From: SHLQ01 sp051011575
Lineage (GTDB): Bacteria; Actinomycetota; Acidimicrobiia; Acidimicrobiales; SHLQ01
Direction: 5' to 3'
Length of the DNA: 9,095 nucleotides
Assembly (NCBI GenBank): GCA_051011575.1
Contig: JBPCTR010000289.1
Location: forward strand, 1 to 9,095
The translations under genes and the position numbers were made by a program. The notes under the pieces are model-generated. The model was given only the letters and a program-made list of their open reading frames with translations. It searched no databases and was not told the DNA's origin. This document shows, piece by piece, positions 1 to 6,774 of the stretch (its first letter is position 1; every line of letters starts with the position of its first letter).

Positions 1-297
1 CTTCTCGCAGAGGACGTGCTTGCCCGTGGCCAACACATCGCGCATGACGTCGATGTGGGTGAAATTGGGCGTAGCCACGACGACCGCATCGACGTCGGGA
101 TCGGCGAGCAGTTGGTGGTGGTCGGCATACACCGATGTTTCGGACCCCGCGGCCGCGTGCCCGGCTTCACGCGAGCCCGGGTCGGTGTCGGCGACGGCGC
201 TGACGGAGGTGTTGTCGAGCGCGAGGATGTTGGCGATGTGCTCGATGCCCATCATTCCCGTGCCGATCACGCCGTAGCGAATGTGTTGGTCGGACAT
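1..297 (-). CDS. Gfo/Idh/MocA-family NAD(P)-dependent oxidoreductase, N-terminal part
   Basis: This is the first 99 residues of a gene that runs off the left edge of the window. The protein opens with a classic Rossmann dinucleotide fold: GVIGTGMMG at residues 9-17 gives the G-x-G-x-x-G loop, and an acidic D37 at the end of the second strand suggests NAD(H) rather than NADP(H). ATPN at 75-78 and GKHVLCEK at 92-99 match the family's conserved A-T-P-N and E-K-P motifs, the last being cut after the lysine. Members oxidise or reduce sugar, inositol or amino-sugar hydroxyls. Two glycosidase families that use NAD+ catalytically (GH109 and, as I recall, the sulfoquinovosidases of GH188) also resemble this fold. 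It is divergent from the aldo/keto reductase operon and shares its 87-base control region. The start is the ATG at 297, six bases after a TAGGGT box. Family assignment is firm; substrate cannot be read from this half. Confidence 0.9.
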   Translation of the reverse strand, partial: MSDQHIRYGVIGTGMMGIEHIANILALDNTSVSAVADTDPGSREAGHAAAGSETSVYADHHQLLADPDVDAVVVATPNFTHIDVMRDVLATGKHVLCEK

Positions 298-303
298 GGC
301 GAC

Positions 304-309
304 ACCCTA
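304..309 (-). promoter_or_regulatory. Putative -10 box (TAGGGT) of a leaderless promoter for the Gfo/Idh/MocA gene
   Basis: Read on the minus strand, TAGGGT fits the actinobacterial TANNNT -10 pattern and lies six bases before the ATG at 297, so transcription would begin at or next to the start codon. There is no Shine-Dalgarno sequence between. No convincing -35 element is visible. The same arrangement occurs before the genes starting at 385 and 4183, which raises confidence. Confidence 0.4.
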
Positions 310-343
310 GCGGCGCAAGTGTTGGTTTTCTGCGGAATGTAAA

Positions 344-355
344 CGCTTGCAAGCG
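344..355. promoter_or_regulatory. Perfect 12-base palindrome, candidate LacI-family operator
   Basis: CGCTTGCAAGCG is a perfect palindrome in the divergent gap. It sits in the context GTAAACGCTTGC, which itself is an imperfect palindrome centred on CG (344-345), the hallmark of LacI/GalR-family operators. It lies just upstream of the putative -10 box of the aldo/keto reductase gene (372-377), overlapping where its -35 element would be, so a bound protein could repress that promoter and possibly the divergent one. LacI-family proteins commonly control sugar catabolic operons, which suits the neighbours. No regulator gene is in the window, so the binding protein is inferred. Confidence 0.5.
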
Positions 356-371
356 ATCAACGACCGTGCAC

Positions 372-377
372 TACGCT
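372..377 (+). promoter_or_regulatory. Putative -10 box (TACGCT) of a leaderless promoter for the aldo/keto reductase operon
   Basis: TACGCT matches TANNNT and is seven bases upstream of the ATG at 385, with no ribosome-binding sequence between. A possible -35 (TTGCAA, 347-352) is 19 bases upstream and lies inside the palindrome at 344-355. The -35 is weak, so the promoter call rests mainly on position and on similar boxes at two other starts. Confidence 0.4.
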
Positions 378-384
378 GGCGCCC

Positions 385-1293
385 ATGTCCTCGAGTCTCG
401 TGAACGCAGAACCCCGCCGTCTCGGATCCAACGGCCCCGAGATCGGAGCCCTCGGCTATGGAACGTGGAGGCTCACCGGCGGCGACGTGGCCGCCAATCA
501 GGCGCTCGTCGAGACCGCTCTCGACGCTGGCATGAATCTGATCGACACCGCCGACGTGTACGGCCTCGACCACGGCGGTACGGGGTTCGGCCAGAACGAG
601 GAGCGATTGGGCGAGGTGCTCGCGGCCGCCCCGGGCCTGCGCGATCGAATGGTGCTGGCCACCAAGGGCGGGATCATGCCGCCCATCCCATACGACTCGA
701 GTGCGGAGTACCTGCGAAGTGCTGTCGACGCGTCGCTCTCCCGGCTAAAGGTCGAGTCGATCGACCTGTGGCAGGTCCACCGCCCCGACATGTTCACCCA
801 TCCCGCCGAGATCGGTGGCGTGCTCGGCGAACTGCACCGACAGGGCAAGATCGCGATGGTCGGTGTGAGCAACTTCACGCCCTCCCAGCACGACGCGCTG
901 GCCGCCCACCTCCCGATGCCGATCGTGTCGACCCAGCCCGAATACTCGGCAGCCACCCTCGATCCCCTCCGCGATGGCACGTTCGACCTCGCCATGCGCA
1001 GCGGGCTGGTTCCGCTGGCGTGGAGTCCGCTCGGCGGCGGCCGGCTCCTCACGGGCGAGGGCCTACGCCCCGAACTCCTGGATGTGATCGACAAGCTTGC
1101 GGCCCGTGAAGGCGTCGATCGCGCAACGGTAGCGATCGCGTTCGTGCTCGCTCATCCGTCGAGACCGGTCGCCCTCCTTGGGACCCAAACACCAGACCGT
1201 CTCACAGGGGCATCGGCTGCGTTCGGGGTGCAACTCGATCGAACCGATTTGTACGAGATCGTCGTCGCCAGCGAAGGGGTGCCGTTGCCGTGA
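385..1293 (+). CDS. Aldo/keto reductase (YdhF-like)
   Basis: A 302-residue NAD(P)H-dependent aldo/keto reductase, a cytosolic TIM-barrel enzyme that interconverts carbonyls and alcohols. The catalytic tetrad is visible: D54 and Y59 in IDTADVYG, K94 in ATKGG and H132 in VHRPD. GKIAMVGVSNF (154-164) and AWSPLGGG (212-219) are the conserved barrel and cofactor loops. The HRPD motif and the segment after it resemble the YdhF-type branch. Length is normal. The ATG at 385 is chosen because it gives the usual short N-terminus before the first strand and follows the TACGCT box by seven bases. The stop overlaps the GTG start of the monooxygenase gene by four bases (GTGA), so the two proteins are probably made in a fixed ratio and work together. 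In the sulfoquinovose monooxygenase pathway an aldo/keto reductase (SmoB) reduces the 6-oxo sugar left by an SsuD-like enzyme; an analogous role here is inferred. Confidence 0.93.
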   Translation: MSSSLVNAEPRRLGSNGPEIGALGYGTWRLTGGDVAANQALVETALDAGMNLIDTADVYGLDHGGTGFGQNEERLGEVLAAAPGLRDRMVLATKGGIMPPIPYDSSAEYLRSAVDASLSRLKVESIDLWQVHRPDMFTHPAEIGGVLGELHRQGKIAMVGVSNFTPSQHDALAAHLPMPIVSTQPEYSAATLDPLRDGTFDLAMRSGLVPLAWSPLGGGRLLTGEGLRPELLDVIDKLAAREGVDRATVAIAFVLAHPSRPVALLGTQTPDRLTGASAAFGVQLDRTDLYEIVVASEGVPLP

Positions 1294-2372
1294 GCGACCC
1301 GGTCGAGATCTCCTGGTTCGGCGCCCTCTGTGACGACGACTACGAATACCTGGGCGTACCCGACCCTGCGCTGCACAGCAGCTGGGACCATTGCTCGAGC
1401 ATCGTGCGCACCGCCGACCGCCTCGGTTTCGACAATGTGCTGTTGCCATCCGGGTATCAGCTCGGGATCGACTCCACCGCCTTCGCCGCTGCGATCGCCA
1501 CCCACACCGAGCAGATCCAACTGCTGTTGGCCGTGCGCATGGGTGAGATGTGGCTGCCCCAACTCGCCCGCCAACTGGCGACCATCGACCAAATGGCAGG
1601 CGGCCGGCTAGTGATCAACATCATCTCGAGCGACATTCCCGGCGCGCCGCTCGGGAGCGAACCGCGGTATCAGCGCACACGCGAATGGATGTACGTCCTT
1701 CGAGCCCTGCTCAACGGTGAGTCGATCGACTTCCACGGCGAGTTCGTCGATCTCGAACTCGACCCGCCGCGCATACGCACGGTGTCAGGACACAGCCCGC
1801 CGTTCTACTTCGGCGGATTCTCTGACCCCGCCAAGGAGACCGCTGCCGAACATGCCGATGTGTTTCTCACCTGGCCCGACACCGTGGCCGGCGTCGCTGA
1901 CACCATCGCTGATATGCAGGCGCGAGCTCATCGCTTCGACCGGCAGATGAAGTACGGCCTGCGCGCCCACGTGATCGTGAGGGAGACCGAAGGCGAGGCT
2001 CGGGCCGCCGCCGACCGCCTGCTCTCGAAGCTGGAGGCCGACGAAGGTGAGAAGATCCGGCAACGTTCGCTCGACACCGCGAGTGCTGGCGTCGCCCGGC
2101 AGAACGAGCTTCGCGATGCCAGCGAAGGAGACGGCTTCGTGGAAGCCAATCTGTGGACCGGCGTGGGCCGGGCGCGGAGCGGCGCCGGGGCGGCCATCGT
2201 GGGTGATCCCGACCAGGTTCTCGCCAAGCTTCATGCGTATCGCGACGTCGGCGTGGGCGCGTTCATCCTCTCGGGCTACACCCATACGGCGGAGGCGAAC
2301 CTCTTTGCCACCCACGTGTTGCCCAACATCGACCACGGCCCGCTCTACGAGGGCTCAACCACAACACCCTGA
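1290..2372 (+). CDS. SsuD-type FMNH2-dependent alkanesulfonate monooxygenase (luciferase-like family)
   Basis: A 360-residue bacterial-luciferase-like monooxygenase that aligns along nearly its full length with my memory of E. coli SsuD, which uses reduced FMN and oxygen to split sulfonates into aldehyde and sulfite. Shared landmarks are PPFYFGG (170-176), VFLTWPDT (191-198), RAHVIVRET (225-233), NLWTGVG (287-293), GAGAAIVGDP (298-307) and FILSGYTH (325-332). SsuD active-site residues Arg226, His228, Arg297 and Tyr331 correspond to R225, H227, R296 and Y330 here. The SsuD cysteine at 54 has no counterpart in SGYQLGIDS. The GTG start overlaps the upstream stop by four bases. No NAD(P)H:FMN reductase or SsuABC-type transporter is in the window, so reduced flavin must come from elsewhere. 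Its position between an aldo/keto reductase and a glycosidase suggests a sulfonated sugar or glycoside substrate rather than a simple alkanesulfonate; that is inference. Another sulfone, sulfonate or F420-linked reaction cannot be excluded. Confidence 0.88.
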   Translation: MSDPVEISWFGALCDDDYEYLGVPDPALHSSWDHCSSIVRTADRLGFDNVLLPSGYQLGIDSTAFAAAIATHTEQIQLLLAVRMGEMWLPQLARQLATIDQMAGGRLVINIISSDIPGAPLGSEPRYQRTREWMYVLRALLNGESIDFHGEFVDLELDPPRIRTVSGHSPPFYFGGFSDPAKETAAEHADVFLTWPDTVAGVADTIADMQARAHRFDRQMKYGLRAHVIVRETEGEARAAADRLLSKLEADEGEKIRQRSLDTASAGVARQNELRDASEGDGFVEANLWTGVGRARSGAGAAIVGDPDQVLAKLHAYRDVGVGAFILSGYTHTAEANLFATHVLPNIDHGPLYEGSTTTP

Positions 2373-2387
2373 AACCGAGGCGGCCCC

Positions 2388-3740
2388 ATGACCACCTTTC
2401 CTGACGGCTTCCTCTTCGGCGCGGCCACGTCGAGTTTCCAGATTGAGGGACGGTCGCCATCGATCCCTCAGGGCGAATCGATTTGGGACACGTTCTGCGC
2501 CGAGCCGGGCCGCATCGCCGACGGCTCGAACGGTCTGGTTGCCTGCGACCACGTGCACCGCTGGGCCGAAGACGTCGAGCTCATGAGATCGCTCGGCCTG
2601 AGCACGTACCGCTTCTCGATCGCGTGGCCAAAGGTGATCCCTGACGGCCGCGGGGCAGTCAACGAGGCCGGGCTCGACTTCTACGACCGACTCGTCGACG
2701 GTCTGCTCGCCGCGGGCATCGCGCCGGTCCCCACGCTGTACCACTGGGACCTGCCGCAGGGGCTCCAGGACAGGGGCGGTTGGGTCAGCCGTGGCACCGC
2801 GGAGGCGTTCGCCGACTACGCACAGGTAGTGATCGAGAAACTCGGCGACCGCGTCGGCACCTGGATGACGCTCAACGAGCCCTATGTGTCCGCTTCGCAC
2901 GGCTATGTGTCGGGGGAGCACGCGCCCGGTGGTACGTCCCTGTCGGATGGTCTGGCCGCGGCCCATCATCTTCTCCTCGGCCATGGATTGGCCATGGAAC
3001 GGATCCGGTCACTCGCCCCGCACGCCGACGCCGGGATCGTTCTGAACTTCACGCCGGCCGAGGCGGCCACCCCAGCGCCGGCCGATGTGGATCTGACCTC
3101 GGTCACGAACGGGTGGGAGAACGAGTGGTACGCCCAGCCGGTGTTTCATGGTTCGTACCCCGAGGCCACCGTTGATGCGCTCGGCTGGTCGCAATCCGAG
3201 GTGCACGACGGTGATCTCGCCGTGATCGGCGCACCGATCGATCTCCTCGGAGTGAACTTCTACTTCCGCCAGGTCGTGTCGGCCGTCGGGCAGGCGCTGC
3301 CATTCGACACCCCCCGTACCGACATGGGCTGGGAGATCCACGCGCCGTCGTTCGATCGCCTGCTGCACTGGCTGCACGACACCCATGCGCCGCCCAAGAT
3401 CGTGATCACCGAGAACGGTTGCGCCATGCCCGATCAGCAGCGCGTCGAGGGGCGCGTGCACGACCTCGATCGCATCGAGTATCTGCACGATCATCTGGCC
3501 GCCGTGCATCGGGCCATCGTCGGCGGCGTGCCGGTCGCCGGCTACCTGGCCTGGTCGCTGCTCGACAACTTCGAATGGGCCCTCGGCTACGAGAAGCGCT
3601 TCGGCATCGTGGAGGTCGACTTCGAAACGCTGGAACGCACCCCGAAGTCGAGCGCGATCTGGTTCGCCGATCTCGCTCGAACGGGCACGATCCCACCCAT
3701 TCCCGACCAATCCCACGAGGCTGTCTCACCTCGACCGTAG
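2388..3740 (+). CDS. Glycoside hydrolase family 1 (beta-glucosidase type)
   Basis: A complete 450-residue GH1 retaining beta-glycosidase with no signal peptide, so probably cytoplasmic. The N-terminal signature FLFGAATSSFQIEG (8-21) contains the substrate-binding Q18; YHWDLP (118-123) holds H119. The acid/base is E164 in TLNEP and the nucleophile is E342 in ITENG. AWSLLDNFEWALGY (388-401) gives E396 and W397, which in ordinary GH1 beta-glucosidases contact the sugar hydroxyls; this favours a plain rather than 6-phosphorylated glycoside. Length is typical. The ATG at 2388 follows a weak GAGG ribosome site by seven bases and lies 15 bases after the monooxygenase stop, so it is the third gene of the operon. 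It may free a sugar for, or act on a product of, the two enzymes upstream. The known sulfoquinovosidases are GH31 or NAD+-dependent enzymes, so a GH1 here would be a different entry step. Confidence 0.95.
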   Translation: MTTFPDGFLFGAATSSFQIEGRSPSIPQGESIWDTFCAEPGRIADGSNGLVACDHVHRWAEDVELMRSLGLSTYRFSIAWPKVIPDGRGAVNEAGLDFYDRLVDGLLAAGIAPVPTLYHWDLPQGLQDRGGWVSRGTAEAFADYAQVVIEKLGDRVGTWMTLNEPYVSASHGYVSGEHAPGGTSLSDGLAAAHHLLLGHGLAMERIRSLAPHADAGIVLNFTPAEAATPAPADVDLTSVTNGWENEWYAQPVFHGSYPEATVDALGWSQSEVHDGDLAVIGAPIDLLGVNFYFRQVVSAVGQALPFDTPRTDMGWEIHAPSFDRLLHWLHDTHAPPKIVITENGCAMPDQQRVEGRVHDLDRIEYLHDHLAAVHRAIVGGVPVAGYLAWSLLDNFEWALGYEKRFGIVEVDFETLERTPKSSAIWFADLARTGTIPPIPDQSHEAVSPRP

Positions 3741-3793
3741 GTTGGCGCGCGACTCTTCCCCCGGTGACACCGAACAGAATGGGAGACGGGTCG

Positions 3794-4129
3794 ATGAACC
3801 TCGTCGTATTGCAGGGAACATTGTCGAGCGAGCCGAGGGAACAGACGCTTCCGTCGGGATCGGTGGTCGTGAACTGGGAGGTCACCACCCGGGTCGACGG
3901 CGTGGCCAAGTCGGTACCGGTGCAGTGGGACGACGGGAGCGTTCGCGTGCGCAAGTTCTCCTCCGGCGATGAGGTTGTGGTGCTCGGGTCGATCCGCCGT
4001 CGTTTCTTCCGCGCGGGTGCGGCCACGGCGAGTCGTACCGATGTGGTCGCTGAAGAGGTGGCCAAGCCCACGCAGAAGGCAGCGTTGACGCGACTACTCG
4101 GCCGTGCCGAGTCGGTGCTCGCCGCGTAA
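3794..4129 (+). CDS. Short SSB-like OB-fold single-stranded DNA-binding protein
   Basis: A 111-residue protein that begins like SSB proteins (MNLVVLQGTL, then a proline-serine-glycine turn at 20-22 and a long strand with NWEVTTR at 27-33). SGDEVVVLGSIRRRFFR (57-73) matches the central OB-fold strand and basic surface seen in SSB. The C-terminus is alanine- and basic-rich and ends without the acidic DDxPF-like tail through which canonical SSB recruits replication and repair partners, and no linker is present. It is probably an accessory SSB paralogue of the kind found in actinobacteria; the housekeeping SSB would be elsewhere beside ribosomal protein genes. The ATG at 3794 is preferred over the in-frame ATG at 3779 because MNLVVL is the normal family start and GGGAG (3781-3785) lies eight bases upstream. 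It starts 53 bases after the hydrolase gene; a TAGGTT at 3738-3743 may give it its own promoter. Confidence 0.82.
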   Translation: MNLVVLQGTLSSEPREQTLPSGSVVVNWEVTTRVDGVAKSVPVQWDDGSVRVRKFSSGDEVVVLGSIRRRFFRAGAATASRTDVVAEEVAKPTQKAALTRLLGRAESVLAA

Positions 4130-4170
4130 CGCCTCGGGTTTCCGTTCGGGGCTGGGCGAGGTCGGTCCGC

Positions 4171-4176
4171 TACGTT
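4171..4176 (+). promoter_or_regulatory. Putative -10 box (TACGTT) of a leaderless promoter for the FAD-linked dehydrogenase
   Basis: TACGTT fits TANNNT and ends six bases before the ATG at 4183, with no Shine-Dalgarno sequence between. The box nearly repeats TACGCT before the gene at 385 at nearly the same distance. No clear -35 hexamer is visible in the 53-base gap after the SSB-like gene. Confidence 0.42.
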
Positions 4177-4182
4177 GCGACC

Positions 4183-5604
4183 ATGGATCTCCGCTCGGAA
4201 CTGGAAGCGATCGTCGGGCCCGTCGGCCTGGTGCCCGCCGACGACCACGAGCGGTTCTCGGTCGACTGGGCGGGGAAGTTCTCGACCGATCCCGTTGCGG
4301 TCGTGCGACCGGCGAGCACCGCAGAAGTGGCCGCTGTGGTCTCGTTGTGCGCGACCGAAGGTGTCGCGATCGTGCCCCAGGGCGGAAATACCGGACTGTG
4401 CGGCGGGTCGATCCCCTCCACGCCGGTGGCGTCGGTCGTGCTGTCGCTGTCTCGCATGAACACGGTTCGCTCGCTCGATGTGAACCGGGCAACGGTCACG
4501 GTCGAAGCCGGTGTCACGATCCAAGCGCTTCAAGCCGCCGCCGCTGATGTTGGCCTCCTCTTCGCACCCGACTGGGGTGCCCGTGGATCAGCGCAGGTCG
4601 GCGGAGGCGTGTCCACCAACGCTGGCGGGCTCAACGTGTTGAGGTGGGGGAGCATGCGAGAACAGATTCTCGGGCTCGAGGTCGTACTTCCCGACGGCCG
4701 CGTGTGGGACGGGCTGCGCGCGCTTCGCAAGGACTCCAGTGGACTTGATCTGAAACACCTCTTCATCGGCAGCGAGGGCACGCTCGGCATCGTGACGGCG
4801 GTGGTCTTCAAGCTTCATTCGCTGCCATCGACCCACCAGACGGCCTTCGTGGCGTTGTCGAGCCTCGACTCGCTGATTCCGTTCTTCTCTCGCGCCCGCA
4901 CCGAGTCCAAAGGGCTGGTGAGCGCATTCGAACTCGTGCCCGAGGAGGGAATCAGACGGGTGCTCGCCAACATGCCCTCGGCACAACGTCCGCTCGCCAC
5001 GATTTCGGACTGGTACGTGCTGCTGCGCATGTCGGGTGACGACGACGTGACCGAGACGCTCGGCCGCGTGCTCGAATCGGCCGCAGCGGCTGGCCAGATC
5101 GTGGACGCGGCGGTGGCATCCACCAGCGATCAGGAAGAGAACCTGTGGACGATTCGCGATGAGATTCCTCCTCCGTTCACGTTCGATGCTCGCGGCAGAC
5201 GGCACAAGTTCGACATGGCGGTTCCCGTCGATCGCGTCGTCGACTTTCTCGTCGAGGCGGGTCCGGTGGTCGATGCGGTCGTCCCCGGAACACTCACCTA
5301 CGGCTTCGGCCACGTCGGCGACGGCAACATCCACTTCAACGTCTACCCGGGTCCCGACGCCGACGTCGACGCCTTCGACGCGCGTGGGGCCGATCTCGAA
5401 GCAGCGATCGATGAGCTCACGTGGAGTTTCGGGGGCACCATTTCGGCAGAACATGGGGTCGGCCAGATCATGAGAGCTCGGATGAGTGGACAGAAGTCCG
5501 ATGTCGAAATCGAGCTGATGGAGCGGGTGAAGGCGGCCCTCGATCCAGCGGGAATCATGAATCCCGGCAAGGTGATTCCCGAACGCGCACCACATTCCGG
5601 CTGA
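4183..5604 (+). CDS. FAD-linked 2-hydroxyacid dehydrogenase (GlcD / D-2-hydroxyglutarate dehydrogenase-like)
   Basis: A complete 473-residue flavoprotein of the VAO/PCMH superfamily, which oxidises D-2-hydroxyacids (lactate, glycolate, 2-hydroxyglutarate and similar) to 2-oxoacids and passes electrons to a quinone, ETF or other acceptor. The N-terminal FAD-binding domain shows PQGGNTGLCGG (65-75), a QVGGGVSTNAGG loop (138-149) and FIGSEGTLGI (194-203). The C-terminal oxidase domain has GHVGDGNIH (376-384) and SAEHGVG (421-427), giving H377, H384 and E423 as the probable metal ligands known from D-2-hydroxyglutarate dehydrogenase, and ends with the family's LDPAGIMNPGK (453-463). There is no iron-sulfur domain and no membrane segment. 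Its stop TGA shares one base with the ATG of the aminotransferase gene (TGATG), so translation is likely coupled. The natural substrate cannot be read from sequence; the context suggests it supplies a 2-oxoacid. Confidence 0.92.
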   Translation: MDLRSELEAIVGPVGLVPADDHERFSVDWAGKFSTDPVAVVRPASTAEVAAVVSLCATEGVAIVPQGGNTGLCGGSIPSTPVASVVLSLSRMNTVRSLDVNRATVTVEAGVTIQALQAAAADVGLLFAPDWGARGSAQVGGGVSTNAGGLNVLRWGSMREQILGLEVVLPDGRVWDGLRALRKDSSGLDLKHLFIGSEGTLGIVTAVVFKLHSLPSTHQTAFVALSSLDSLIPFFSRARTESKGLVSAFELVPEEGIRRVLANMPSAQRPLATISDWYVLLRMSGDDDVTETLGRVLESAAAAGQIVDAAVASTSDQEENLWTIRDEIPPPFTFDARGRRHKFDMAVPVDRVVDFLVEAGPVVDAVVPGTLTYGFGHVGDGNIHFNVYPGPDADVDAFDARGADLEAAIDELTWSFGGTISAEHGVGQIMRARMSGQKSDVEIELMERVKAALDPAGIMNPGKVIPERAPHSG

Positions 5605-6770
5605 TGCGATTCACCGGCCGCACCAAACACGTCGCCGAATCGCCCATCGGTGCGTACGCGCACCTCCTGGCGCAGGTGCCGTCGAGCACGCCGCTGCTCG
5701 ACATGTCGCAGGGAGCCCCCGGCTTCCCACCGGCGGCCGTCGTGTCGGCACGAATCGCCGAGGCAGCGTCGCAACCCGACGGTGGCCGCTACACACCTCT
5801 GCTTGGTCTGCCGCACCTGCGGAAGGCCTTCGCCGCCGATCTTTCAGGCCACTACGGCGGAGATGTGGGCGCCGACGACATCTGCATCACATCGGGCTGC
5901 AACCAAGCGTTCTGCATGGTCACGTCGGCGCTGGCCGAGCCAGGTGACGACATCATCCTGACTCTGCCGTACTACTTCAATCACGACATGTGGCTCGGCC
6001 TCGACGGGGTGCGGGCGACATATCTGCGGGCTGCGGCCGGCGTGATTCCGTCTGTCGAAGAAGCCGAGGAGCTGATCGGCGAACGCACTCGCGCTCTCGT
6101 GCTCGTCACTCCGGGAAATCCCACCGGCGCGATCCTCGACGCTGATCGGCTGGAGGGGTTTGCCGATCTCGCCGCCAACCGCGGCATCGTGTTGATCGTC
6201 GACGAGACCTACCGTTCGTTCGTTCCCGGCGGCGTGGCTCCACACCGGCTGTTCGACCGGCCGGGCTGGCGCGGCAACGTGGTGAGCCTCCATTCGTTCT
6301 CGAAGGACTTTGCCATACCGGGTCACCGCGTCGGCGCAGTGGTGGGCAGCCCTGAGCTACTACGCGAGATCGCAAAGCTGATCGACTGTGTGACGATCTG
6401 TGCGCCTCGCCTCGGGCAGGAAGCGGCCCATGCCGGTCTGACCGAGGGCCAGGCGTGGCGTGCCGAGAAGGTCGCCGATATCGCTGCGAAACAGAAACGA
6501 TTCGAGCGGGTGATGGCCGAGCGGCCCGGCGGTTTCGACCTACTCTCGGCCGGTGCCTACTACGGCTGGGTTAAACACCCGTTCGACGACCTGACCTCCG
6601 ACGAGGTCGTGCGAGACCTGATAGTCGAGCAGGGGATCCTGGTGATCCCGGGCACGGCCTTCGGCCCGGACGACGACCAAATGGTCCGATTCAGCTTCGC
6701 CAACGTCGAGGTCGATCGCCTCGATGAGCTGACGCCACGGCTCTCTGCCTACGCCGAGAGACGCACGTAG
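5604..6770 (+). CDS. PLP-dependent class I/II aminotransferase (fold type I)
   Basis: A complete 388-residue aminotransferase of the aspartate aminotransferase superfamily. Visible residues are N172 in TPGNPTG, D200 in IVDETYRS (pairing with the PLP ring nitrogen), the Schiff-base lysine K234 in SFSKDFAIPGHRVG, and R362 in VRFSF, the arginine that usually binds the substrate carboxylate. YTPLLGLPHLRKA (63-75) and the PYYFNHDMW strand (122-130) are also characteristic of the superfamily, the latter of an uncharacterised branch. The frame is open further upstream inside the dehydrogenase gene, but the ATG at 5604 gives the normal N-terminus and forms the TGATG junction. Coupling to a 2-hydroxyacid dehydrogenase suggests they share a 2-oxoacid, so the pair could turn a hydroxyacid into an amino acid or bring both into one oxoacid pool. 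The specific amino acid is unknown. The gene ends four bases from the convergent dioxygenase gene. Confidence 0.9.
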   Translation: MRFTGRTKHVAESPIGAYAHLLAQVPSSTPLLDMSQGAPGFPPAAVVSARIAEAASQPDGGRYTPLLGLPHLRKAFAADLSGHYGGDVGADDICITSGCNQAFCMVTSALAEPGDDIILTLPYYFNHDMWLGLDGVRATYLRAAAGVIPSVEEAEELIGERTRALVLVTPGNPTGAILDADRLEGFADLAANRGIVLIVDETYRSFVPGGVAPHRLFDRPGWRGNVVSLHSFSKDFAIPGHRVGAVVGSPELLREIAKLIDCVTICAPRLGQEAAHAGLTEGQAWRAEKVADIAAKQKRFERVMAERPGGFDLLSAGAYYGWVKHPFDDLTSDEVVRDLIVEQGILVIPGTAFGPDDDQMVRFSFANVEVDRLDELTPRLSAYAERRT

Positions 6771-6774
6771 CGGT

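Noticed and set aside
366..1109. Plus-strand open frame of 247 codons overlapping the aldo/keto reductase
   Set aside because: Arg/Pro-rich low-complexity translation in a shifted frame; the reductase frame carries the full catalytic tetrad.
3779..3793. Alternative start of the SSB-like protein five codons earlier
   Set aside because: MNLVVL at the downstream ATG matches the SSB family start and has GGGAG at proper distance; the earlier ATG has no ribosome site.
4131..4162. CCTCG...CGAGG pair after the SSB-like gene as a terminator
   Set aside because: Five-base arms with a 21-base loop and no T-run; too weak to call.
3406..4533. Long open frame on the minus strand, 375 codons, spanning three genes
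   Set aside because: It crosses the end of the GH1 gene, the SSB-like gene and the start of the dehydrogenase, all with clear family motifs on the plus strand. Its translation is arginine-rich and resembles no family; it is a by-product of high GC content.
4588..5595. Minus-strand open frame of 335 codons opposite the FAD-linked dehydrogenase
   Set aside because: It lies wholly within a gene with intact FAD and metal motifs; the translation is rich in His and Arg with no recognisable motif.
5421..5603. Upstream in-frame extension of the aminotransferase
   Set aside because: The extension lies inside the dehydrogenase gene, has no family similarity, and the ATG at 5604 forms a TGATG coupling junction and a normal N-terminus.
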